NCBI GenBank assembly: GCA_027317645.1
Contig: DAHVQS010000002.1
Span: forward strand, 40,847 to 104,846
Length of the DNA: 64,000 nt
Direction: 5' to 3'
Source of the DNA: Paenalcaligenes sp021793095
GTDB lineage: Bacteria; Pseudomonadota; Gammaproteobacteria; Burkholderiales; Burkholderiaceae_B
The translations under genes and the position numbers were made by a program. Below the pieces are notes generated by a model. It did no database searches. It had not been told where the DNA came from and was given only the letters and a program-made list of their open reading frames with translations. Of the stretch, positions 42,201-50,298 are shown piece after piece; position 1 is the first letter of the stretch; every line of letters begins with the position of its first letter.

Positions 42201-43562
42201 ATGCGTCACTTACGCCGTATTTTTAATCCGGTACAGCACCGCCCTAAGCACCGAGTGCTCGCCAGCCCACCTAAAATGCTGGCTTTGGGATTTATCGGGC
42301 TGATATTAATAGGGGCGATTTTACTTAAATTGCCCTTTGCAACAAAAGAGCATATCAGCTGGTTTGAGGCACTCTTTGCCGCCACTTCTGCAGTCACCGT
42401 CACGGGGCTCAGTATCTTTGATGTGTCTACCGCTCTTAGTTTTTGGGGCAAACTCATTGTCATCGCATTGGTTCAAGTAGGCGGACTGGGTTTTGTGACC
42501 TTTGCCATTTTAGCTGCCTCAACACTCGGCCGCAGGATCACTCTCGGCCAACAGGCCTTGGCCATGGAGGCTTTTAATCAAAATAACGTCAACAAACTAC
42601 AAAACACGGCCTTGGCGGTGATTAAATATACCGCTGGCATACAACTGATAGCATTTCTGATGTTGGGCACTTGGTGGGCGGCCTTGGGAGGCACCGTTAC
42701 CGATGCCTTTTTCAGGGCATTTTTTCATGTTTCCATGTCATTCAACAATGCGGGCTTCATGTTATATGCACCTGATAACAGCATTTTTCATCGCGATCTC
42801 GTCACGGTTTTGATTACCACTGCGAGCATCATCATTGGTGGAATTGGCTTTCCCGTACTTCAAGAGTTGATTCATAAACGTCGGTGGTCACGTTTTAGTG
42901 TCTATTCTAAATCAGTCATCATCGCGACAGCCCTGCTGAATATCTTTGGTTTTTTAATTATTTGGATGGTTGAAGCACAAAACCCACTGACGATCAAAGA
43001 TTTTTCCTGGTGGCAGCAGGCACTGGCCTCTTGGGCGCAGACGATTTCGAGCCGCACAGCTGGTTTTGAAGCCATGGCACCCGAAAATATGCGAAATGCC
43101 AGCATTGTGCTCATTATCTTTTATATGCTCATTGGCGGCGGTTCCTTTAGCACAGCGAGCGGGATTAAGATAAACACTCTTATTGTGCTTTTCTTAGCGG
43201 TCCGCGCTTATTTTCGCCAACAAGCACAGGTCGTCTTAATGCATCGCACCATCCCCCCTAGCACCATTCAAAAAGCCTTGGCACTGGTATTCGTCACCAC
43301 AACCTGGGTATTATTAGGTGTATTTTTAATTTCTCTGTTCGATGAGTTGCCCTTTAGAAGTGTCTTTTTTGAAGTCGTTTCAGCAATTAGCACGACAGGC
43401 ATGGGCGATGGAATTACTGCGGAATTATCGCTGCCCAGTCAAATGATAATTTTACTTTATATGTACCTCGGCCGGTTGGGGCCACTCACCTTGGTCTACG
43501 TACTGGCCACGCGTAAAAGTAGTCACGTCACTTACCCTGAAACTCACTTTCAAGTGGGGTAA
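42201..43562 (+). CDS. ktrB: Potassium uptake membrane subunit KtrB/TrkH family
   Basis: 453 residues with four membrane-pore-membrane repeats. Filter-like sequences include TSAVTVTGLS, FNNAGFMLY, SRTAGFEAM and STTGMGDGI, each with a Gly in the filter position as in Ktr/Trk/HKT channels. The large cytosolic N-terminal tail is basic. It follows ktrA with a GGAGG-like ribosome site, forming a KtrAB system for sodium-linked potassium uptake. Confidence 0.94.
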   Translation: MRHLRRIFNPVQHRPKHRVLASPPKMLALGFIGLILIGAILLKLPFATKEHISWFEALFAATSAVTVTGLSIFDVSTALSFWGKLIVIALVQVGGLGFVTFAILAASTLGRRITLGQQALAMEAFNQNNVNKLQNTALAVIKYTAGIQLIAFLMLGTWWAALGGTVTDAFFRAFFHVSMSFNNAGFMLYAPDNSIFHRDLVTVLITTASIIIGGIGFPVLQELIHKRRWSRFSVYSKSVIIATALLNIFGFLIIWMVEAQNPLTIKDFSWWQQALASWAQTISSRTAGFEAMAPENMRNASIVLIIFYMLIGGGSFSTASGIKINTLIVLFLAVRAYFRQQAQVVLMHRTIPPSTIQKALALVFVTTTWVLLGVFLISLFDELPFRSVFFEVVSAISTTGMGDGITAELSLPSQMIILLYMYLGRLGPLTLVYVLATRKSSHVTYPETHFQVG

Positions 43563-43577
43563 ATGCATAGGAATAAT

Positions 43578-44261
43578 ATGTCTGCAATTATTTTTGATAC
43601 AGAAACCACAGGTAATGACCCCGCGGAGATTATCGAAGCCGCCTGGTTAAAAGTTGATAACCCAAATGATTTAACAGTGACGGAGCATTATGAGGCACGC
43701 TTTAAGCCACAGCAAAAAATCAGCCTTGGCGCCTTGGCCACCCATCACATATTAGATGAAGAGCTGCAAGACTGCCCTCCCGCCAGCGATTTTTCACTAC
43801 CCGATGATGTGCAATACATCATTGGGCATAATATTGATTATGATTGGAATGTATCTGGCCAACCCCGCGTAAAACGTATTTGCACCCTCGCCTTGGCACG
43901 TCATTTGCTGCCTTTTTTAGACAGCCACAGTCAGTCTGCGCTCATTTATTATTTTGATCGTAAAAATGCCCGCGAGCGCTTACAAAAGGCACATTCAGCG
44001 TTGGCCGATGTTCACAACTGCCGACTTAATTTGCTCGCATTATTTGATTGTCTATATGAACAAGGTCGCCAAGTCCCCAGTGACTGGGAAACGCTCTGGT
44101 TGTTGTCCGAGCAGGCGCGTATTCCGACGACCATGCCATTTGGTAAACATCGAGGGCAACTCATTGCCGAGCTACCTCGTGACTACCAAGACTGGTTATT
44201 GCGTCAAGACGGGCTAGACCCCTACGTTAAGCAGGCGGTCCTCCAAAGTCGTCAAAACTAA
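43578..44261 (+). CDS. exoX: DEDDh 3'-5' exonuclease with C-terminal ExoX-like extension
   Basis: 227 residues from ATG 43578, with AGGA 5 nt upstream; ATG 43563 would add five residues. The DEDDh motifs are FDTETTG (Asp and Glu), GHNIDYDW (Asp) and HSALADVHNC (His and Asp). The last 60 residues carry a putative quorum-sensing-regulated/DUF3820-like segment with MPFGKHRGQLIAELPRDYQDWLLRQ, as in ExoX-type exonucleases. It begins 15 bp after ktrB but is not functionally related to it. Confidence 0.85.
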   Translation: MSAIIFDTETTGNDPAEIIEAAWLKVDNPNDLTVTEHYEARFKPQQKISLGALATHHILDEELQDCPPASDFSLPDDVQYIIGHNIDYDWNVSGQPRVKRICTLALARHLLPFLDSHSQSALIYYFDRKNARERLQKAHSALADVHNCRLNLLALFDCLYEQGRQVPSDWETLWLLSEQARIPTTMPFGKHRGQLIAELPRDYQDWLLRQDGLDPYVKQAVLQSRQN

Positions 44262-44286
44262 ATCCGGTGAGAGATGCCAAAAGCAC

Positions 44287-45543
44287 CTAGATCCATAAAT
44301 TGATGGTATGGATTATGATGCCGACGAGCCCGCCAACCAAGGTGCCATTAATTCGAATAAATTGTAAATCCTTGCCCACACTATTTTCCAGTGTATTTAC
44401 CCACTCTTGATCGCTCCAGGCCACCACACGCGCTTCTATAAAACGTGCTGTTGGGTCTCGGAAGCGATCAATGAATCTTGGCACAAAGTCATGCAGTTTT
44501 TCTTCAAAAAACTCTTGCAAGGCAGGATCATCCATCAGTTGCTGCCCCAAGGTTTGTATTGCCAATTCTAATTGGGCATGAATATGTGCGTGCTGGCCTA
44601 GACTCAGGTCGTTTTCAACCCAGTCCAGCATTTCCTTCCAAATGGTATTCCAATATTGCTGCAACACAGGATTATTGAGTAAGCGGCGCTGAATCAATAA
44701 TAATTCACGCTTATATTGCGCATCATTTTGCAAACGTACAATCCAGCCGTTAATTAAAGCACTATAACGACGGCGCATGGGATGTCGCGGATCTGTGGAT
44801 ACTGCATCAATTTCCTGCGCCAGCATATTGATTAACCGTGCCGTCCCCCATTCACCCGCATAAGCACTGAGTCTTTTTAAATAAAGCGATTGCTCTAATT
44901 CACGGCTAAGCATGGTCGCTATCTGTCGTCTGACGTTCGGGTTTTGTACCCAACGAGCGAGCTGCCGCAAAACCAAATCTAACACCTGCTGGTGGCGCCC
45001 ATTTTCAGTGAGCAATAAGAAAAACTGAGCCACTAAATCCGTGGTATCCATGTGCCGCATACGGCGTATTAAACGCTGCTTGACAAAGCGACTAACGCGC
45101 TCATCTCGAAGCGCGCCCAGCCATTGCAGCAGGCCATTAGTCAGTGCTAAAGAAACTCTTTGAGCGTTGTGAGGGCGTACCAGCCAAGCGCCCACTCGAG
45201 GTGCTAGTTGAGCATCCTCGAGACGTGTCATGACCTGCTCATTGGTTAAAAAATGCTCGCTAATAAACCGCCCTAAATGCTTACCCAGTTGCGCCTTTTT
45301 GCGGGGTACAATCGCCGTATGAGGGATGGGTATGCCCATCGGATGTCTAAAGATAGCGGTTACTGCAAACCAGTCGGCAAATGCGCCCACCATGGCGGCC
45401 TCGGAAAATGCGTTGACAAACCCCCACAGGCCCTGCAAGTCGGTCAAATAGCGGGTCAATATATAAATGAGGGCAACAGCCAACAGCAAGGACAGCGCCA
45501 TTGCTTTGCTGCGTTTAAGAGGTGTGGAAAATAAGCCAGCCAA
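44287..45543 (-). CDS. DUF445 family membrane protein
   Basis: 418 residues, YjiN-like. Hydrophobic helix near 15-32, the DUF445 hallmark FSEAAMVGAFADWFAVTAIFRHPMGIPIPHTAIVPRKKAQLGKHLGRFI (about 43-93), a long helical, amphipathic middle, and a C-terminal membrane helix (GTLVGGLVGIIIHTINLWI). Function unknown in bacteria. It is convergent with exoX, ending 25 bp away. Confidence 0.87.
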   Translation of the reverse strand: MAGLFSTPLKRSKAMALSLLLAVALIYILTRYLTDLQGLWGFVNAFSEAAMVGAFADWFAVTAIFRHPMGIPIPHTAIVPRKKAQLGKHLGRFISEHFLTNEQVMTRLEDAQLAPRVGAWLVRPHNAQRVSLALTNGLLQWLGALRDERVSRFVKQRLIRRMRHMDTTDLVAQFFLLLTENGRHQQVLDLVLRQLARWVQNPNVRRQIATMLSRELEQSLYLKRLSAYAGEWGTARLINMLAQEIDAVSTDPRHPMRRRYSALINGWIVRLQNDAQYKRELLLIQRRLLNNPVLQQYWNTIWKEMLDWVENDLSLGQHAHIHAQLELAIQTLGQQLMDDPALQEFFEEKLHDFVPRFIDRFRDPTARFIEARVVAWSDQEWVNTLENSVGKDLQFIRINGTLVGGLVGIIIHTINLWI

Positions 45544-45743
45544 ACTGCGTCTACCTATGATTAAAAGCGTGAGTGCCTTAAATTTTTAATCTACCATAGG
45601 TGCATTCGTTTGGCCTCAGAAGAGAAAATAAAGACGCCAGTAAATAATAAAAACCAGAGTATCGCTATTAATTATTTTGGGCTACCCCTGTGACTGGGTA
45701 TTCGCAGATTGAGGCACCATTAGCTACTCTGGGTAAATAAAGA

Positions 45744-45779
45744 AAAAGGACTTACAACCCAAAAGCTGTAAGTCCTTTT
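45744..45779 (-). terminator. Terminator of tRNA-Pro
   Basis: AAAAGGACTTACA and TGTAAGTCCTTTT form a 13-bp stem around a 10-nt loop, 6 bp downstream of the tRNA in its own orientation. The remaining 45544-45743 shows no gene. Confidence 0.82.
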
Positions 45780-45785
45780 AAAATT

Positions 45786-45864
<79 letters not shown>

Positions 45865-45905
45865 AAAAGATAACTATAGCATAGTTTCAAAATGTTTGTC
45901 TAGCC

Positions 45906-46388
45906 CTATATCCAACGCCGCACTTTTTCACAATAATGTTGGTACGACGCACCAAACTTTTTTTGCAAAACGCGCTCTTCAGGAATGATCTGAAATCGCG
46001 TGATAAAACCGACAAACAGCAAAGATAATACCAAAGCGGCCCAATTAGTCAAATAGATGGCCCAACATAGTAACAAAAAGTAGACACCTAAATACATGGG
46101 GTTGCGGCTATAGGCATAGACACCTGTGATTGCCAGTTGCTGAGTCCGATGTGGGTTGCGGGGATCAGCCGTTGTGTGCAGCGTTCTAAATCGCAAAAGA
46201 GCCCCTACACCAAAGATGACGGCCAATAATACTAACAGCCCCATCAACAAAAACTGCCCACTCACCGACATTGACCAAGCGAATAGCGGCCAATACAGAT
46301 GACTGAGCCACATCAACAATGCAACCACAGCAGCCACTATAGGTGGTGGAATTAACAACTCAAGGCGTTGCATATTGTAATTACCCAT
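45906..46388 (-). CDS. Isoprenylcysteine carboxyl methyltransferase-like membrane protein
   Basis: 160 residues with four or five hydrophobic segments. The C-terminal half has the ICMT/PEMT-type pattern: TGVYAYSRNPMYLGVYFLLL, then IPEERVLQKKFGASYQHYCEKVRRWI, where NPMY and EE(R) bind S-adenosylmethionine. Bacterial members methylate unknown small or lipid substrates. Divergent from the pirin gene with a 53-bp gap. Confidence 0.85.
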   Translation of the reverse strand: MGNYNMQRLELLIPPPIVAAVVALLMWLSHLYWPLFAWSMSVSGQFLLMGLLVLLAVIFGVGALLRFRTLHTTADPRNPHRTQQLAITGVYAYSRNPMYLGVYFLLLCWAIYLTNWAALVLSLLFVGFITRFQIIPEERVLQKKFGASYQHYCEKVRRWI

Positions 46389-46441
46389 CCTGCGTTGTTT
46401 CCTTTATGATGAGAGTATCACAGTTAAGCAAGGGGGGAGCC

Positions 46442-47311
46442 ATGGAAAATCAACGCATCATCGTTCAACGCGCCCGCGATTTGGGGGGTGGTTTCGTGGT
46501 CGGTAGAGTACTTCCTGTCGCTCGACAGCGCATGGTGGGCCCATTTATTTTTTTCGATCATTTAGGTCCTCTAGAGCTTGCTCCTGGTATTCCTCGGGAT
46601 TTGGATATTCGACCTCACCCTCACATTGGCTTATCTACGGTGACTTATTTGTATAAGGGGGCCTTTACCCATCGTGACAGCCTCGGATTTGAGCAAGAAA
46701 TTCGCCCGGGTGAAGTCAATTGGATGACCGCCGGCAGCGGCATCACCCACAGCGAGCGATTAGAGTATGCGCGGCAACATGGCGCTGAGATGCATGGTAT
46801 TCAAGCGTGGGTTGCCCTACCCACAGAAAATGAAGAGGATGATCCAGAGTTCCATCATTATCAGGGCAAAGAGCAACTCCCCGAATGGTCCGAGGCCGGT
46901 GTCACCGGCCGCATTATTGCTGGCGAGCACAATGGAGCGGGTGCAGCGGTAAAAACACACTCACCACTTTTTTACGTGCATCTCACCATGAATACAGGCA
47001 GTCGCTACGGTTTACCTGCAGAATATTCAGAACGTGCAATTTACGTTGCCGAAGGCGCTATAGAAGTCAATGGCCACCCATTATTGCAAGGACAAATGTT
47101 GGTGCTTCAAGATCAAAACACAGCGGTTTTGCAGGCCCAAGAGAACTCCATTGTGATGTTGCTGGGGGGTGAGCCCATAGGCGAACGCTTTATTTTCTGG
47201 AATTTTGTATCCTCATCAAAAGAACGCATCGAGCAAGCCAAGGCAGATTGGCGGGCACAACGTATGAAGTTGCCAGAGGGTGATGATCAAGAGTTCATTC
47301 CCTTACCTTGA
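46442..47311 (+). CDS. Pirin family protein
   Basis: 289 residues from ATG 46442, preceded by GGGGGAG. Bicupin fold with the metal ligands in RPHPHIGLSTVTYLYKGAFTHRDSLG (two His and a third His) and GSGITHSE, as in pirins such as YhhW, which act as quercetin dioxygenase-like or redox-sensing proteins. The C-terminal cupin contains MLLGGEPIGERFIFWNFVSSSKERI. Substrate unknown. Convergent with ubiT. Confidence 0.92.
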   Translation: MENQRIIVQRARDLGGGFVVGRVLPVARQRMVGPFIFFDHLGPLELAPGIPRDLDIRPHPHIGLSTVTYLYKGAFTHRDSLGFEQEIRPGEVNWMTAGSGITHSERLEYARQHGAEMHGIQAWVALPTENEEDDPEFHHYQGKEQLPEWSEAGVTGRIIAGEHNGAGAAVKTHSPLFYVHLTMNTGSRYGLPAEYSERAIYVAEGAIEVNGHPLLQGQMLVLQDQNTAVLQAQENSIVMLLGGEPIGERFIFWNFVSSSKERIEQAKADWRAQRMKLPEGDDQEFIPLP

Positions 47312-47334
47312 TCCCCCTCTAGAGTCAGCCTGCT

Positions 47335-47811
47335 CTATCCCTTTAAACCAAAGGGCCTAGGTAAGCTCTGAAAAACTTCTTGAGCAATCGCTGTAGGATG
47401 CAGGACGCTCATATCTAGAGCGTCCAAAGCATTTTTTACGAGCAAACCCAGCTCGGTATCCCCTTCTATTTGCAAATCACGGCTAAAAAACAAAGTGTCC
47501 GGATCTTCATTGCGCTGCAACATGCGTAAATAAACCCAAGCATTGGCCCTGAAGCACAAATCCGGCGTGCCTTGTTTGGCAGATTTTGCTCTAAATGCCC
47601 CCTCATGCCAGCAGTAATCAAATTGCATTTGAGCATCTAATACCTCTATACGTAAATGGCGCCCCTCTAGATGCTCAAGCACATCGGCTGGCAAGTGTTT
47701 TGCCAGCAAAAGATTCAGCCCAACGACAAACAATTTCGAGCCTGGCGTAGCGGGTAACAATCCAAGTACATGACCCAAAGGGCGTGGAATAATGGGTATT
47801 TGAGTAGTCAT
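47335..47811 (-). CDS. ubiT: UbiT, SCP2-domain accessory factor of anaerobic ubiquinone synthesis
   Basis: 158 residues from ATG 47811; a longer in-frame start at 47865 would overlap ubiV. The SCP2 lipid-binding domain is seen at about 30-155 with GRHLRIEVLDAQMQFDYCW, ANAWVYLRMLQRNEDPDTLFFSRDLQIEGDTELGLLVKNALD. This FFxRxLxxEGDTELGL pattern is typical of UbiT/YhbT. It is proposed to hold the hydrophobic intermediate for UbiU/UbiV. Third gene of ubiU-ubiV-ubiT. Confidence 0.92.
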   Translation of the reverse strand: MTTQIPIIPRPLGHVLGLLPATPGSKLFVVGLNLLLAKHLPADVLEHLEGRHLRIEVLDAQMQFDYCWHEGAFRAKSAKQGTPDLCFRANAWVYLRMLQRNEDPDTLFFSRDLQIEGDTELGLLVKNALDALDMSVLHPTAIAQEVFQSLPRPFGLKG

Positions 47812-47833
47812 ATCAACGCTCTTTTGATGAAAT

Positions 47834-48775
47834 TCAGAAAAACGCAGCGCGCTCAGCGTGCGCAAGTATCATTTCTTGACCTGCTTGGGCATGCCAGTAA
47901 CCATTGCAAGGTTCTGCTACTAGGAATGGCAACATCTCTGCGAGCGCTTGATCCGGCTGCTGCTCTCCTTGGAGTACCTGAGAAAAAAACCTCACAATCT
48001 CATCCATATGCTGTGATTGGGGGCTCAGTCTTAGCCAATGAACGCCCATATCTTGCAGCTGGGGAAGCTCTTGAATGAGGTTATAAATCCGCGCAGATTG
48101 AGTCTGTATGCCATTAATATTCAAAAAAGATTGTTCTTCTTGTGTTTGTAATAACAAGCCATCGGGATGTTCCAAACAAACATACTGGCAGTTATCTTTT
48201 GGTAGGTTACGGTTTCGAGCAGTAAAACAACGTGCTGAAAAAGCCAAAGGCATACGGCCAAATGCAAACACCTCAGTCTGTAATTCATCAGGGCAATGCG
48301 CTAGCATTGTTGCCAATCCTGATTGGTCCATTTCCAATGGCATCACCCAACCACAAGCGCCTTGAGCGCTCAAAACGTCTAATGTAGGCGGGTTGTAAAT
48401 ATTGAGGAAAGGCCCAGCGATGAAATCGCGCCCTTGCATCTGCTGCACCGCACCCATATCATTTGCTTCTACTAAAAAATCAGCCTGAGCAGTGATTCTA
48501 TCGAGTGTGCGCAACTCTACCCGACTTTCCAATAACACCTGTGTAGATAAAACGGCCTGCTTACCTGCACAGCTAATTTTTTCTGCTATTTCTAGCCAAT
48601 CTTGTAGGGTTAACTCACGGCGTCGCGAGCAAACAGTTTCGCCGAGATAAACCCTATTCACTGGCCAATCACACACCTGATCGTAAAAATCAAAGATCTG
48701 CTCTCGGGACCAATAATACTGCACAGGCCCCAGAGCCAGTTGAGTGCGGGTGGTTTGATTTTTTATCATTGTCAT
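47834..48775 (-). CDS. ubiV: UbiV, U32-family Fe-S hydroxylase subunit
   Basis: 313 residues of peptidase family U32, UbiV/YhbV type. LALGPVQYYWSREQIFDFYDQV begins the barrel. The four [4Fe-4S]-ligating Cys are in SARCFTARNRNLPKDNCQYVC and a separate upstream or downstream Cys, for example GETVCSRR. Together with UbiU it hydroxylates the ubiquinone ring without oxygen, using prephenate as oxygen donor. It lies 12 bp after ubiU. Confidence 0.93.
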   Translation of the reverse strand: MTMIKNQTTRTQLALGPVQYYWSREQIFDFYDQVCDWPVNRVYLGETVCSRRRELTLQDWLEIAEKISCAGKQAVLSTQVLLESRVELRTLDRITAQADFLVEANDMGAVQQMQGRDFIAGPFLNIYNPPTLDVLSAQGACGWVMPLEMDQSGLATMLAHCPDELQTEVFAFGRMPLAFSARCFTARNRNLPKDNCQYVCLEHPDGLLLQTQEEQSFLNINGIQTQSARIYNLIQELPQLQDMGVHWLRLSPQSQHMDEIVRFFSQVLQGEQQPDQALAEMLPFLVAEPCNGYWHAQAGQEMILAHAERAAFF

Positions 48776-48787
48776 GAGCCTATTTCC

Positions 48788-49837
48788 TTATTTCCAGGGG
48801 CGATGATAGGCCCCTAACGTATGTTGCTGTCCCTCTGCTACTTTATTTAACTCCGAAGACCAACCCGGCCGCACTGAATAGCGCGAGGGATTCGCTTGTG
48901 CCGCATCAATAGCTGTGCGCCAGACACGAGTGACTTGGGCAACGTAAGCCGGACTACGCTGTCGCCCTTCTATTTTGATGGCCGATACTCCTATTTTGAG
49001 CAACTGAGGGATCAACTCTAGCGTATTGAGGCTGGTGGGTTCTTCGAGTGCATAATAGCGCTCACCGGCGACTATAAAACGGCCTTTGCACAAGGTGGGA
49101 TAGCCCGCATGCTCATCAGCTGCATACCGATCAATCAATATATTATTTAAGCGAGAATCCAAGCCCGTATTCGTATGTTGCCAACGTACATATTTTGCTG
49201 GCGAGCACACCCCATGCGTATTCGGCGATTCGCTGGTTGCGTATGAGGACAGCGCACAGCGACCTTCGACCATCACACACAAACTGCCAAAGCCAAAGAC
49301 CTCTACCTCAGCAGGCACCTGCTCACACACCTGCTCTACCTGCGTAATGGATAAAACGCGCGGCAGCACTACCCGCGAGATACCAAAATGTTCAACATAA
49401 AATTGAATGGCCTTGTAGTTTGTGGCTGAGCCTTGCACTGAGAGATGTAAGCGCAACTCTGGGTGTTTAGACCGGGCATAGGCCATGAGACCCGGATCAG
49501 CCATAATCACCGCATCAACACCAGCGCTGGCAGCCTTATCAACAGCCTCGCGCCAGAGCTTCCAACCGCTGGGTTGCGGATAAGTATTTAAGGCTAAAAG
49601 AACCTTAGCACCGTGGTCATGGGCATATTGAATACCCTTGGCAATGGATTGAGCATCAAAATTTAAACCAGCAAAATTTCTAGCGTTAGTCGCGTCCCTA
49701 AAACCTAAATAGACGCAATCCGCACCATTATCGATGGCCGCTTTTAAGGCGGGTAAACTACCCGCTGGGCAGACAAGCTCCAGGCCCTCGCCTAATGCAT
49801 GTGGCTCTGGACCTGTCACTGGGAAAGTAGCAGACAT
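48788..49837 (-). CDS. ubiU: UbiU, U32-family Fe-S hydroxylase subunit
   Basis: 349 residues; the U32 signature LELVCPAGSLPALKAAIDNGADCVYLGFRDATNARNF is at the start. The cluster Cys residues are in EVFGFGSLCVMVEGRCALSSYATSESPNTHGVCSPAKYVRW and LCKGRFIV. Partner of UbiV in oxygen-independent ubiquinone hydroxylation, which allows denitrification or anaerobic respiration. First gene of the operon, with an FNR-type palindrome 85 bp upstream. Confidence 0.94.
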   Translation of the reverse strand: MSATFPVTGPEPHALGEGLELVCPAGSLPALKAAIDNGADCVYLGFRDATNARNFAGLNFDAQSIAKGIQYAHDHGAKVLLALNTYPQPSGWKLWREAVDKAASAGVDAVIMADPGLMAYARSKHPELRLHLSVQGSATNYKAIQFYVEHFGISRVVLPRVLSITQVEQVCEQVPAEVEVFGFGSLCVMVEGRCALSSYATSESPNTHGVCSPAKYVRWQHTNTGLDSRLNNILIDRYAADEHAGYPTLCKGRFIVAGERYYALEEPTSLNTLELIPQLLKIGVSAIKIEGRQRSPAYVAQVTRVWRTAIDAAQANPSRYSVRPGWSSELNKVAEGQQHTLGAYHRPWK

Positions 49838-49921
49838 AACAACACCTATAGAATAAAGGGCTGCTGCACCAGCCCGAGTAGACAGTGGCTTTTATTTTGT
49901 CGTGTCGCCTGTGCGGTCCCA

Positions 49922-49935
49922 TTGACTCAGGTCAA
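49922..49935 (-). promoter_or_regulatory. FNR/ANR-type box upstream of ubiUVT
   Basis: TTGAC-tcag-GTCAA has the TTGAN6TCAA layout of FNR/ANR/DNR sites (consensus TTGAT-N4-ATCAA), with C/G at the inner position. It is 85 bp from the ubiU start codon, fitting oxygen-controlled transcription of an anaerobic pathway. A perfect TGAGTTT-a-AAACTCA palindrome follows at 49941-49955. Confidence 0.55.
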
Positions 49936-50213
49936 TAATTTGAGTTTAAAACTCATCTTTTAGGCTTCATCTGTGGTGCTCAACACAACAGTTTCATTGG
50001 GATTGATTAAAACCGCTAATGCTATAAGGGAATATAAACCATCAGTCCTTATGCCTAAATAATTGTTTATGTCTATAAGTTTAAGTGTTTTATGACGCTC
50101 ATAAAGCCAATAGCCACCGAGCCACCCCAATCCCCTTGCCTATCGCTTGATGGGAAAATTGCGGCCATATGTTTTAACTCCATAGGTGTTATGTTAGATT
50201 ACAGCCTGACACA

Positions 50214-50231
50214 AAAATCGCAAAAGATTTT
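50214..50231 (+). promoter_or_regulatory. Palindrome in the 461-bp gap before the SLC13 permease
   Basis: AAAATC-gcaaaa-GATTTT is a perfect inverted repeat 67 bp upstream of the permease start. The rest of 49838-50298 holds the ubiU control sites, a GGGCTG/CAGCCC hairpin in the ubiU leader (49858-49875), and no gene. Confidence 0.35.
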
Positions 50232-50298
50232 AGATATCGACATGCACAATGGTGTTATCGGTTTTTTGTAGGCTCAATTCATCTGAAAATAGATTTTT

